From NCBI RefSeq assembly GCF_011045165.1, contig NZ_JAAKZI010000008.1, forward strand, positions 62,001 to 126,000: a stretch of 64,000 nucleotides of DNA, written 5' to 3'. Within the stretch, counting starts at the first letter, position 1; every line of letters begins with the position of its first letter. The notes under the pieces were generated by a model. The model was not told where the DNA came from. It saw only the letters and a list, made by a program, of their open reading frames with translations, and did not search any database. Below are positions 17,832-26,500 of the stretch, piece after piece. The position numbers were made by a program, and so were the translations under genes. The DNA comes from Arthrobacter silviterrae. Lineage in GTDB: Bacteria > Actinomycetota > Actinomycetes > Actinomycetales > Micrococcaceae.

Positions 17832-19628
17832 ATGGACCAATACCAGCCTCCCCTTGCCGACATTTCCTTCGCCCTGGAGCACGTTGTCGGGTACCCGGAC
17901 ATCGCGAAACTGCCCGGATTTGAACACGCCGACCTTGACACCGTCGTCGAACTTCTTGAGCAGTGCGGTGACTTCATGGCCGCGGCCGTGGCGCCGACGA
18001 ACCGCACGGGCGACACGCAGGGTTCCCGGCTCCAGCCCGATGGCACGGTGCTCACACCCGACGGCTTCAAGGAGGTGTACCACCAGTACGTGGAGGCAGG
18101 CTGGGGCTCGGTTCCGCTGCCTGAGGAATACGGCGGAGGAGGGTTCCCGCGCACGGTGGGGCTGGTGATCCAGGAGCTCATCACCAGCGCCAACATGGCG
18201 TTCTCGCTGTGCCCCCTGCTCACCCAGGGCGCCATCGAGGCCCTGCTCCACTATGGCGACGACGCACTCAAGGAACGCTACCTGCCCAAGATGGTCACGG
18301 GCGAGTGGACCGGCACCATGAATCTCACCGAGCCCCAGGCCGGGTCCGACGTCGGCGCCCTCACCACGCGCGCAGTCCGGCAGGGGGACGGCAGCTATGC
18401 CATTACGGGCCAGAAGATTTTCATCACCTACGGCGACCACGACATGGCTGAACAAATTGTGCACCTGGTGCTGGCCCGCACGCCCGGCGCCCCGGAGGGC
18501 ACCCGCGGCATCTCCTGCTTCATCGTGCCCAAGTTCCTGGTCAACGACGACGGCTCCCTGGGCGCGCGAAACGCGGTGGAGACCGTCTCGCTGGAACACA
18601 AGATGGGCATCCATGCCTCCCCCACCTGCGTGCTTTCCTACGAAAATGCCACCGGCTACCTCATCGGGGAGGAGAACAACGGCATGCGCATCATGTTTGT
18701 CATGATGAACAGCGCCCGGCTGGGTGTGGGGGTGCAGGGCCTGGCCGTGGCCGAACGGGCCTACCAGCAGTCCCTCGCCTACGCGCAGGAGCGCCGGCAG
18801 GGACTGGCCGCCGGTGCTTCCGGCGCCAGCTCCCCCATTATCGATTTCCCCGACGTTCGCCGGATGCTCATGACCCAGCGCGCCCATGTGGCTGCCATGC
18901 GCTACCTCATGCTGCTCGACGCCAGCTATGTGGACATCAGCACCCATCACCCGGACCCGGCCGTTCGAAGCCGCGCCGACGAGATCGTGGGCATACTCAC
19001 CCCCATCTGCAAGTCGTTCGGCACCGACTTGGGCAATGAGCTGACTTCGCTGGCACTCCAGATCCACGGCGGGATGGGCTTTATAGAGGAAACCGGGGCA
19101 GCCCAGCACCTGCGCGACATCCGCATCGCCGCAATTTACGAGGGCACCAACGGCATCCAGGCCGCCGACCTGGTGGGCCGGAAGCTGGGCGTGCGCGGCG
19201 GCTCGTCAATGCTGGAGTTCCTGGGCACCATGCGCGAGATTGAACCGCAGCTGGCGGACGCCGGCACCGAGTTTGACCCCATCCGGGTGGAACTGGGCAG
19301 GCAGTTCGACGCCCTCGAGGAGGCCACCCGCTGGATGGTGCGCACCGGCCCTGGCGACCCCAACGCGGCCCTGTCCGGTTCCACGCCGTACCTGCGCATG
19401 TGGGGCCTGTGCACGGGGGCCTGGATGCTGGCCCGCGCTGCCCTGGCGGCGCCGGCCACGGGCGACGCCGGGCTTGCCGAAAGCCAGTTGGTGCTGGCGC
19501 GCTTTTACGCCGAACAGCTGCTGCCCCAGTGTGCCAGCCTGCTGGGCGCGGCCACCGCCGGTTCCCGGGACTTGTTTGCCCTGGACGCAGGGCAGCTCTC
19601 CGGTGCGGCACGCAAGGTGCGGAGCTAG
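17832..19628 (+). CDS. Acyl-CoA dehydrogenase
   Basis: 598-residue flavoenzyme of the long ACAD class (FadE5/DmdC-like), oxidising acyl-CoA to 2-enoyl-CoA. TEPQAGSDVGAL and FITYGDHD line the FAD/substrate site. The catalytic glutamate motif IYEGTNGIQ lies near residue 440. A C-terminal extension of about 130 residues is typical of this subfamily. SD before the ATG is weak. It stands alone and ends at a strong hairpin. Confidence 0.93.
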   Translation: MDQYQPPLADISFALEHVVGYPDIAKLPGFEHADLDTVVELLEQCGDFMAAAVAPTNRTGDTQGSRLQPDGTVLTPDGFKEVYHQYVEAGWGSVPLPEEYGGGGFPRTVGLVIQELITSANMAFSLCPLLTQGAIEALLHYGDDALKERYLPKMVTGEWTGTMNLTEPQAGSDVGALTTRAVRQGDGSYAITGQKIFITYGDHDMAEQIVHLVLARTPGAPEGTRGISCFIVPKFLVNDDGSLGARNAVETVSLEHKMGIHASPTCVLSYENATGYLIGEENNGMRIMFVMMNSARLGVGVQGLAVAERAYQQSLAYAQERRQGLAAGASGASSPIIDFPDVRRMLMTQRAHVAAMRYLMLLDASYVDISTHHPDPAVRSRADEIVGILTPICKSFGTDLGNELTSLALQIHGGMGFIEETGAAQHLRDIRIAAIYEGTNGIQAADLVGRKLGVRGGSSMLEFLGTMREIEPQLADAGTEFDPIRVELGRQFDALEEATRWMVRTGPGDPNAALSGSTPYLRMWGLCTGAWMLARAALAAPATGDAGLAESQLVLARFYAEQLLPQCASLLGAATAGSRDLFALDAGQLSGAARKVRS

Positions 19629-19652
19629 GCTCCATGGAAGCATCTTAAACAG

Positions 19653-19684
19653 ATGAGGCAGTGTCCTTGCGGACACTGCCTCAT
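19653..19684. terminator. Hairpin downstream of the acyl-CoA dehydrogenase
   Basis: Perfect 14-bp stem (ATGAGGCAGTGTCC / GGACACTGCCTCAT) with a TTGC loop, 24 nt after the stop codon. No long T-run follows, which is common for actinobacterial terminators. It marks the host side of the left att site. Confidence 0.75.
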
Positions 19685-19690
19685 TAGTCT

Positions 19691-19735
19691 GGTCGGGCTG
19701 ACAGGATTTGAACCTGCGACCCCTTGACCCCCAGT
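19691..19735. repeat. Left attachment site (orphan tRNA-Pro 3' fragment)
   Basis: 45 bp identical to 34682-34726. It covers the 3' part of tRNA-Pro from the anticodon loop through the T arm and acceptor (minus strand) and diverges immediately after CCAGT. It lacks the 5' half and cannot form a tRNA, so it is an att site and not a second tRNA gene. Confidence 0.93.
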
Positions 19736-20487
19736 AATGGGGCCACCGTATCCCCTAGATTCCGCCGATGTTCGGGCCGCTCCGTCACGGCAATTCGGCG
19801 GCGGATTCGGGGCCGGGAGTGCCCCACAGAATACTGGGAATTCCGGCAGTGTGCACTCACAGATGCACACACGAATTGGTTCTAGCGAAGCGCTCAGCCA
19901 TATGTACCTTGCGACGGAAGGGGCGGTTTCCGACGAATTGCCGTCCCAGGTTTGGCCTGTTGTTTGCCTAACTGGTTCTCAGGTAGCGTCTATCCCGTCC
20001 TCCCAGTCCCCCAATTTGGGAGGGCAAACCTGAAGCCGCCCCGCTCGACAGCGTGGGGCGGCTTCTTGCTTGTTGGTCACTCTCCGAGGCGCCCCCAACG
20101 GCGACGTAGTGCGTCCGTGCTCGGGTCGAGTGGGCCAACATTTTTGACTGTACTCGTGGGTAGTTTGAGGGACATAGCTTTGGCTTTTGATTGGACTTTT
20201 GTTACCCGGCGGTATGTGACATCACATTCTTAAATGTGACATGGGCGACTGCCTGACGGGGGTATGTTCTTTTTGGTGGTGATTCCGTTGACGGATCCTT
20301 TCATCACCAAATCCTGCATGGCGTGTCTACCCCCATTGGTGTGCCGTGCAGCGTGTGTCGCGCCTAACCCCATTGGTGCGGCACACACCAGGCATCCGGA
20401 CCCCTTTGACATTCCGGACGCCGTGCCCTCACCCACTCCGACGGGTGGGGGCACACTCAATTTTGTGGCGTTGGGAAGAGTGCTGGC
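19736..20487. other. Non-coding left end of the island
   Basis: 752 bp with no convincing gene; open frames here have no SD and no coherent protein features. It holds a terminator-like hairpin at 20032-20065, a direct repeat ATGTGACAT at 20214-20222 and 20234-20242 (the first embedded in TGTGA-CA-TCACA), and CCCCATTGGTG repeated near 20331 and 20369. An 8-bp stem pairs GTGTGCCG at 20339-20346 with CGGCACAC at 20379-20386. It could contain a packaging site, an RNA or regulatory DNA. Confidence 0.5.
20032..20065 (+). terminator. Rho-independent-type hairpin in the island's left end
   Basis: GAAGCCGCCCC / GGGGCGGCTTC, 11-bp stem with a 12-nt loop, followed by TTGCTTG. It would stop transcription entering from the left. 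Confidence 0.65.
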
Positions 20488-20622
20488 ATGAAGAAATACA
20501 GCGGCAAGCAATCCGGTCCGAACCGATACGGTGGATGGTCCTCCTTGCGGACCATGAGGGCTTTGATTCTGCTGGCATTGGCCACGGTCGCCGTCGTTAT
20601 TCTCGTCTTCGTCAACATTTGA
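20488..20622 (+). CDS. 44-aa single-pass membrane peptide
   Basis: Starts MKKYSGKQSGPNRYGGWSSL, has a basic segment, then one hydrophobic helix of about 20 residues (ALILLALATVAVVILVFVNI) ending at the C-terminus. ATG is preceded by GGGAAGAG with about 7-nt spacing. No relative recognised. It lies upstream of the DUF2510 and lipoprotein genes on the same strand, so it may belong to the island's cargo. Small prophage membrane peptides can act in superinfection exclusion or as toxins; nothing here decides which. Confidence 0.6.
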   Translation: MKKYSGKQSGPNRYGGWSSLRTMRALILLALATVAVVILVFVNI

Positions 20623-20955
20623 CCTAGGGACGGCGGCCACCGCCGGAGGTGGTGGGCGGGGCCGCCGTGTCGAGGTGAGTTCTCCGAGGTCAGCAACGGT
20701 GCGTATGATTCCCTGGTCCAAAACCCCAACATTCCCGACCATACCCCCGGGCACGCCTTCGGACAATGGGTTACCACTCGGCCATGCACACGGTCTTTGA
20801 CTTGTGCGGATCCGGCAGGGAACGCGGTCACGGTTTGGCTTGCGGGCCAGTCAAGGTTGCGGCGGGCCGGTCAAAGCTTCGTTGTCGGTGCGCGGCGGTA
20901 CGATCAGCACACAACCCGTCATAGACGCCGGGTCTAATTCCAAGGTGGTAGGGCA
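20623..20955. other. 333-bp spacer without a gene
   Basis: A possible stem pairs ACGGCGGCC with GGCCGCCGT just after the small peptide gene (about 20628-20668). The last 80 bp should hold the promoter and the leader of the DUF2510 gene (AAGGTGG shortly before its ATG). Nothing else recognised. Confidence 0.4.
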
Positions 20956-21876
20956 ATGAGCATCCCAGCAGGCTGGTATCCGGAATCAAGCGGCTCTATG
21001 ACAGAGCGGTGGTGGGACGGCAACCAATGGACGGAACAGACCCGCCCCGCCGCGACTCCCCCGCCACCGCCAACGGTCCCAACAGCCACAGCACCCTGGG
21101 TCAACGATCACCCTGCCGCGAACAAGTCTTCGTGGAAGCGCAGTCTCCGTGAGTCCAAGGAGATCAAGGCCATGGAGGCGGGGGGCCTGTCCTATGCCGA
21201 ACTCATGGCCCCTACACAGGCAGTCACAGCAACGGCATCATCCGGTAAGGCGGCCAGCCCTGAAATACAACCTCAATTCGGGGGTAATCGGCCGACTTCC
21301 GGGTTGTCAGAAGGCAATCCTCTGATCGTCGATCTCGACAAGCGCGGAGAGTCCATCCTCGCCGAGAATCTACCTGACGGCGAGCGCATTGTGGGCAAGC
21401 TGCAGGGCGACTTCGGCCAAGCCATCGTGTTGACCGACCGGCGGCTGTACATCCTGAAGTGGGGATTCCAGACTGGACAAACGTTCGGTGGCAAATGCAC
21501 CGGGTTCGACTATAAGAATCTGACGTCGGTGGAGATGAAGAAGCACGCCGTCACGCGCATGGTCGTCGTAAATTCAGCGTCCAACCAGAACAACAACAGG
21601 CTGAGCTACTGGGCTGACAGGGGCAAGGGCAACAACGCCATTGAGGCGGATAACGTCGTCACCTTCAGCGCCAAGGCCGACACCCAGTTCCAGCAACTCG
21701 TGAACCTGGCCCGTGAGAACATCACCAACGCCCACCAATCACCCGCCGGCGCCCCGGCATCTGGCATCGACGTGGCATCGCAACTCGAGAAGCTCGCGTC
21801 GTTGATGGACCGTGGACTTCTGACTGAAGAAGAGTTCGCGACGCAGAAGATCCGCCTATTGGCTGGCGGTGACTAA
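20956..21876 (+). CDS. DUF2510 - PH-like - SHOCT protein of the island
   Basis: 306 residues in three parts. DUF2510 (residues 5-26, GWYPESSGSMTERWWDGNQW); a Pro/Thr-rich linker; a central domain about residues 130-240 resembling bacterial PH-like modules (ERIVGKLQGDFGQAIVLTDRRLYILKWG); and a C-terminal SHOCT helix hairpin (IDVASQLEKLASLMDRGLLTEEEFATQK). Such PH/SHOCT combinations recur in actinobacteria and their phages, but the role is unknown. ATG at 20956 after AAGGTGGTAGGGCA. It is followed 3 nt later by the lipoprotein gene, so the two are co-transcribed. Confidence 0.8.
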   Translation: MSIPAGWYPESSGSMTERWWDGNQWTEQTRPAATPPPPPTVPTATAPWVNDHPAANKSSWKRSLRESKEIKAMEAGGLSYAELMAPTQAVTATASSGKAASPEIQPQFGGNRPTSGLSEGNPLIVDLDKRGESILAENLPDGERIVGKLQGDFGQAIVLTDRRLYILKWGFQTGQTFGGKCTGFDYKNLTSVEMKKHAVTRMVVVNSASNQNNNRLSYWADRGKGNNAIEADNVVTFSAKADTQFQQLVNLARENITNAHQSPAGAPASGIDVASQLEKLASLMDRGLLTEEEFATQKIRLLAGGD

Positions 21877-21879
21877 CCC

Positions 21880-22524
21880 GTGAATCGGTCACCGGTCATA
21901 CCCATCTTCATCGCCTCCGTCATAGTACTGGCCGGGTGCGGCGGTGCCGCCGCGACAACCAGCCAGCCAGTCGCCAGCAGGACGGCAACGGCCCAGCCTG
22001 CCCTGGTGGCAACCACGCCAGCGCCGACGACCGCGCCGCCCACCGTTGCGCCGCCGACATTGTCCGTGCGCGGCAACCACATCAAGGCCGTGGGCGAACC
22101 TGCGGGGCTCACGGATACGAACAACGGCAACATGATGGTCAAGTTCACGGTGGACAAGATCATTGTGGACCCGCAATGCACGGGTCCGGGTGCGACGAAA
22201 CCGGAGAATGGCCACTTTATCGAGATAGTGGAGACGGTGGTGACGGGCACGGCGGCGAAGACCAATCCGGCCCTGGCGTCGGGGTTCGCTGCCGATTATG
22301 GGTGGACGCTGGTCACTCCGGATGGGAACACTTCGGGCGCCGGGACTGCGACGTCGGCCGCGTTGGCGTGCCTGCCGGGCAAGGATCAGATTGAGAACAG
22401 CATTCTGCCGGGGGACAAGTCCACGGGCGCGTTTGTCATTGACGTGCCATCCACGCGGGGCACGCTGGTGTACAAGATCATGGGTGTGGATGCCGGCTGG
22501 GAGTATCAGATCCCCGGGAAGTAG
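21880..22524 (+). CDS. Secreted lipoprotein encoded by the island
   Basis: 214 residues, GTG start. Signal peptide NRSPVIPIFIASVIVLAGCG with a lipobox ending LAGC, so it is lipidated at Cys19/20. A Thr/Pro/Ala-rich linker spans residues 25-62. A compact C-terminal domain (GNHIKAVGEPAGLTDTNNGN.. MMVKFTVDKIIVDPQCTG..) resembles immunoglobulin-like DUF4352 modules. It ends just before a strong bidirectional terminator. Phage-encoded lipoproteins can block DNA entry of related phages at the membrane; that is a hypothesis here. Confidence 0.8.
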   Translation: MNRSPVIPIFIASVIVLAGCGGAAATTSQPVASRTATAQPALVATTPAPTTAPPTVAPPTLSVRGNHIKAVGEPAGLTDTNNGNMMVKFTVDKIIVDPQCTGPGATKPENGHFIEIVETVVTGTAAKTNPALASGFAADYGWTLVTPDGNTSGAGTATSAALACLPGKDQIENSILPGDKSTGAFVIDVPSTRGTLVYKIMGVDAGWEYQIPGK

Positions 22525-22533
22525 ACACAAAAA

Positions 22534-22574
22534 AGCGCCCCAACCATCCGGAAATCCCGGATGGTTGGGGCGCT
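22534..22574. terminator. Bidirectional terminator between convergent island operons
   Basis: AGCGCCCCAACCATCC pairs with GGATGGTTGGGGCGCT around a short loop. A run of A residues on its left gives a T-run for minus-strand transcripts. It separates the plus-strand lipoprotein gene from the minus-strand operon. Confidence 0.88.
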
Positions 22575-22616
22575 TCCTCTCCCAATGGTTGGACAAGAAA
22601 GACTCGTCCACCCGCG

Positions 22617-22907
22617 TCACCTGCCGCGCGCTCGCCGCCTGTCCGCCACGGTACCAATCCGGCGCTCTGTCGCTGGCGGGGATGGTGCGCGGGTACAAAG
22701 GGCCACGATCTCATCGAGTTGCGCCGCTGTGATGATGATGCGTCCTTTGCCGACGCGGAGGTGGGGGAATTTGCCGGAACGGATGTTGTCTCTAATCCAC
22801 CGGTCGGACGTGTGCAGGAGTGTCGCGACTTCTTGCGGCGTATAGACCTGCACGGACCCCAACGGTTCCGGGGTTATGCTCCCTGGTCCTGCATTATCGG
22901 TGCTCAT
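22617..22907 (-). CDS. Excisionase-like HTH protein, paralogue B
   Basis: 96 residues. HTH_17/MerR-like fold: VYTPQEVATLLHTSDRWIRDNIRSGKFPHLRVGKGRIIITAAQLDEIV. The basic C-terminal tail has ERRIGT followed by Arg-rich residues. Its ATG overlaps the stop of the upstream paralogue (ATGA), so they are co-translated. Candidate recombination directionality factor or late regulator. Last gene of the long minus-strand operon. Confidence 0.8.
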   Translation of the reverse strand: MSTDNAGPGSITPEPLGSVQVYTPQEVATLLHTSDRWIRDNIRSGKFPHLRVGKGRIIITAAQLDEIVALCTRAPSPPATERRIGTVADRRRARGR

Positions 22908-23191
22908 TGCGTCCCGGCCTTTCTGCGACGTGACGATGTGCCTATGCGGCGTTCCACTGGTGGAGCCGGTGGGGCAGGCTTGACGAGTTCAAGAATCTCG
23001 GACAAGTCGCCGCAAGTGAAGCGAATTGTCTTCGGGCCAAATTTTCGGCATGGCCAGTATCCGCGGTGGGCATTGCGCCTGACCGTTTCGGGGTCGATGC
23101 GCAGGATGCGGGCAACCTCCACGACCGTATAAACAACTGGAGGACCTGCGGTGCTGTTTCCTGTTGGGCTTGCGCTTTCATTGGGAACCAT
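22904..23191 (-). CDS. Excisionase-like HTH protein, paralogue A
   Basis: 95 residues: VYTVVEVARILRIDPETVRRNAHRGYWPCRKFGPKTIRFTCGDLSEIL, an HTH_17-type winged helix. The tail PPVERRIGTSSRRRK repeats the ERRIGT box of its neighbour, which suggests duplication. ATG at 23191 has GGAAAG nine nt upstream; an in-frame TTG two codons earlier is also possible. A dyad ATTAG-N5-CTAAT at 23227-23241 lies just upstream and may be its operator. Confidence 0.8.
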   Translation of the reverse strand: MVPNESASPTGNSTAGPPVVYTVVEVARILRIDPETVRRNAHRGYWPCRKFGPKTIRFTCGDLSEILELVKPAPPAPPVERRIGTSSRRRKAGTQ

Positions 23192-23243
23192 CTTCAAATC
23201 TTTCCACCGTCTGAAAGCAAAAGCTAATTAGGCCGTCTAATCT

Positions 23244-23465
23244 CTAGATCAAGTTTGGAAGCCGGCGGTAGTTACCGGCTGCGAGCGCGAGAGCTGCGTT
23301 AGTGCCCGGATCTTTTACCGTCCAGGCATGCTCCACATTGGCCGCTGCAAGCAGTCCCAGGATGTGGGCTCTGGCGGCGCTCGCCGTCATGCCGAGGCGT
23401 GTCTGGCACAGCTCCAGCAATTCGGTAAAGGTCGTGCTCTGAATAGGAAATGTGGTTTGTTCCAC
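23244..23465 (-). CDS. Possible 73-aa island protein
   Basis: GTG-initiated frame: TFTELLELCQTRLGMTASAARAHILGLLAAANVEHAWTVKDPG, a plausible helical domain, but SD is weak and no relative was recognised. It lies between the tape measure gene and the HTH paralogues on the same strand. If it is not a gene, the 330 bp from 23192 to 23522 holds only the hairpin at 23487-23516 and the dyad at 23227-23241. Confidence 0.35.
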   Translation of the reverse strand: MEQTTFPIQSTTFTELLELCQTRLGMTASAARAHILGLLAAANVEHAWTVKDPGTNAALALAAGNYRRLPNLI

Positions 23466-23486
23466 AGCCGCCTGATTCCAGTTCGG

Positions 23487-23516
23487 GGGGCGGCACCCGG
23501 TGAAGGGTGCCGCCCC
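23487..23516. terminator. GC-rich hairpin after the tape measure gene
   Basis: GGGGCGGCACCC / GGGTGCCGCCCC, 12-bp perfect stem with a 6-nt loop, located 6 bp past the tape measure stop. GTTT follows on the plus strand only. It may attenuate read-through into the downstream HTH genes. Confidence 0.6.
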
Positions 23517-23522
23517 GTTTGT

Positions 23523-26500
23523 CTAGCTTTGTCGTGCGAGTGCCCAGCCGATGGCGCCCGCGATTTGTGGCCCCGTCGCGTTCGTGTGCGTCGTGACGTA
23601 GTTGTAGTTGTTGATCGTCTGCCCGCCGCCGCCATCGGTGGTGTTGGACAGGCGTTCCCACGCCCCGGTCTGGTTGTCGATCATCGACTTCCCCGGGGGA
23701 ACCATGCCGCCCTGATCAAAGACCGGGACCACACCCCCGAGCGCGTAACCGCCCGGCCGGTTGTATGCGCCGGCCAGTGAACCGTAACGGCTGATCGCGT
23801 AGTGCATGGACGCGAGAATGTTCGACATGGGGTCGTAAATGTTCGAGCTGTACCCGGGCATGGCGTACGCGGCGAACGTTGGATCGATGACCTGCATGAG
23901 GCCCTTGGACGGGATGCCCGCCGCCGCGTTGGAGTCGGTCAGGTTGATGGCGTTTGCGTTGCCGCCAGACTCCTGGTTCATGCGGCGCAGCGTCGTCGTG
24001 AGCAGGCTGTCAGGCTGCCCCATCATGAACAGCGCCTTCAGGACCATCGAAGACCATTGAGCAGTTCCGCCGATGCTGGAGTTCCCGGGAGTGCCACCGC
24101 CAGAACCGCCGGGCGTCTTGGTTCCGGCAGAACCGCCCAACAGCTCCTTGACCTTCGCACCCAACCCGGTGACGACGTCGATGGGCAGTTGCATGGCCAG
24201 CTTGCCAAGGTCGCCGCCTGGAGCCGACTTCGCCAGGGCTTTGACCGGTCCCATGATCAGCTTCATGATCGACCCGAGCGGATCAGACAGGAACCCGGCA
24301 ACGTCCTTGAACGCGCCGCTCACAAAGCTGGAGACGTTGTTTACGGCTCCACCGATCGCGGAACCGATGCCGCCCAGCAACCCGGCGACACCGCCTCCAG
24401 TGAAGTGAGCGATGCCACCCTCGGCGAAACCCATATCCTTGCGAACGGCTCCAGGGCCGCCGTGGCGGGCGAGACGGTTCCAGCGGTGTACGTTGTCCGC
24501 ACCCACAGCCTTGGTCCACTCAGGCACCATCCACGCCTCACCGGGAGACGTCATGGCCGGGATGGAGTCATGGCCCGGACGGTAGCCGGGGTTGATGCCC
24601 CCAACACCGCCGCCGGCGAACCCGGCAACACCGCCGTTGGCGAACTTGGGCGCATCGGGCAAATGAAGATCAATCCCGACTGCCGTGGCGATGCCGTCCC
24701 AAACCTTTTTGATTCCCCCGGTGTAGATCGTATCCACAATCCAGTGGACGGGCTTTGCTGCGGCATCCTTGATCTTGTCCCACGCTGTGCCAATGAACTT
24801 CTGGGTCGCGTCGAAGGCAGTGCCGATGGCGGAGATGCCTGTCTTGAACGGGGTAAACACGTTGTGGTCGATCCACTGCCAACCGGTGTTCATCACGTTG
24901 CGGATGCCATCAAACACGGGCACCACAATGTTCTTCCACAACCAGGTGAACCGGTCGCCCCAGACCTGCAGGCCAAGCACGAACCGGTCAATGACGTTCG
25001 CCTTGACCCAGTTCCATGCCGTGGACATGACATCCCTGATCCCCGAAAACACGGGGGAGACAATGTCCTTCCACAACCACGTGAAGACCGCGCCCCAGCC
25101 CTTGATTTCGAGCTTGAAAAGGTTGATCACGTTGTTCTTGATCCAGTTGTAAGCGCCGCCGATGACGTCGCTGATGCCCTTCCATGCCGCCGACGTGACC
25201 GTAGTGACGGCCTTCCAAACAGCGGAGAACGTTTTTGTGATCGAGGTCCAGTTGGTGGCGATGAAGTCGATGATCAGGCCGAGCGGACCCAGCACCAGTG
25301 CGAGTAGCAGCTTCCAGTGCTTGCCAATGAAACCGACCACGTTGCCGATCACGGTGGAGATGCCGCCCATGATGTCGCCAATGGTGTGTCCGACGTCGCC
25401 GAAGAACTTCCCCACCGACGCAACGGCCGTGTTCCACATGGGCACCAAAGTTCCGGTGAACCAGTTGCCGACGTTGCCGATGACGTCCTTGACGAACTTG
25501 AACGCCGCGTTGACGCCGTCCTTGAACCATCCGATTTTGTTGTAGGCGAGGATGAACCCGCCCACAAGCGCAGCGATTGCCAGGACAACAAGACCGATGG
25601 GGTTCGCCGTCAGCGCGGCGTTCAGCAGCCATTGGGCACCAGCCGCCAGCTTTGTGGCGATGGCCCAGCCTTCCTGCGCGACCTTGACCAGTTTGGTCAC
25701 CACGTAGATGGAGGATAGTCCGACGGCGAGTGTGCCGAGCGCAATGCCCAGCCCAAGCGCAACGCCCTTGTTCTGACTCAGATACTTCACAAAGCCCAAA
25801 AACACGTCAGCAGCGTTCTTGACGATTGGCAGGAGTATGCCACCGATCTTGATGCCGAGCACGCCGACGGTCTCTTTGACCTGGTCGAGCTTGACCGCCG
25901 TGGTGGAGGATGTATCGCCCCATGTGGCAATGTCAGAACCGGACTTCTTGGCAGACTTGCCGATCTCGGCCACGTTCTTGTTGAAGGATGCCGTGTTCTC
26001 GCCGGTCAGCATGAGGGACGTTTTCAGGCCCGTGATGCCGCCAGTCATTTTCGACAGCATCGCGTTGTAGGTTTGGAACTGGGGTGTGCCGCCCTTGATC
26101 TGGTCGTTGTAACCCTTGGTCGTTTGGGCGAGGGTCAGGAACTGCTTCCCCATGGCGGACCCTTCGGCGCCCATGCCCTTGAAAGTTTTCTGGTATTCCT
26201 TCTGGGAGATCGTCCCGTCCATGAACGCTTGGGATGCTTTCGCCAGTTCGGGCGGCATCTTCCCCATCATCGCCGTCAAGTCTTGCGTGGCGTTCGCGGA
26301 CTTCTTCATGATGTCCTGCACCACCAGACCGGCAGGGCCCATGTGGTTGGTGATCGCGTCGGTGACGATCTTCATCGTCCCGGTCAGACCGCGCGTGCCC
26401 AGGTTCTTGGTCAGGTCGGTGACGTTGATGCCCAACTGGTTCATCGCGGACGATGCGATGCTGGAAGGTTTGGACAGGTTCTGCACCAGGTTGGCGAGGT

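Noticed and set aside
19693-19735. Possible second tRNA-Pro
   Set aside because: Only the 3' half is present and no D arm or 5' acceptor follows; it is the att remnant.
20230-20766. A 178-codon minus-strand frame in the island's left end
   Set aside because: No SD, low-complexity Pro/Gly composition, and it covers the better-supported 44-aa membrane peptide gene.
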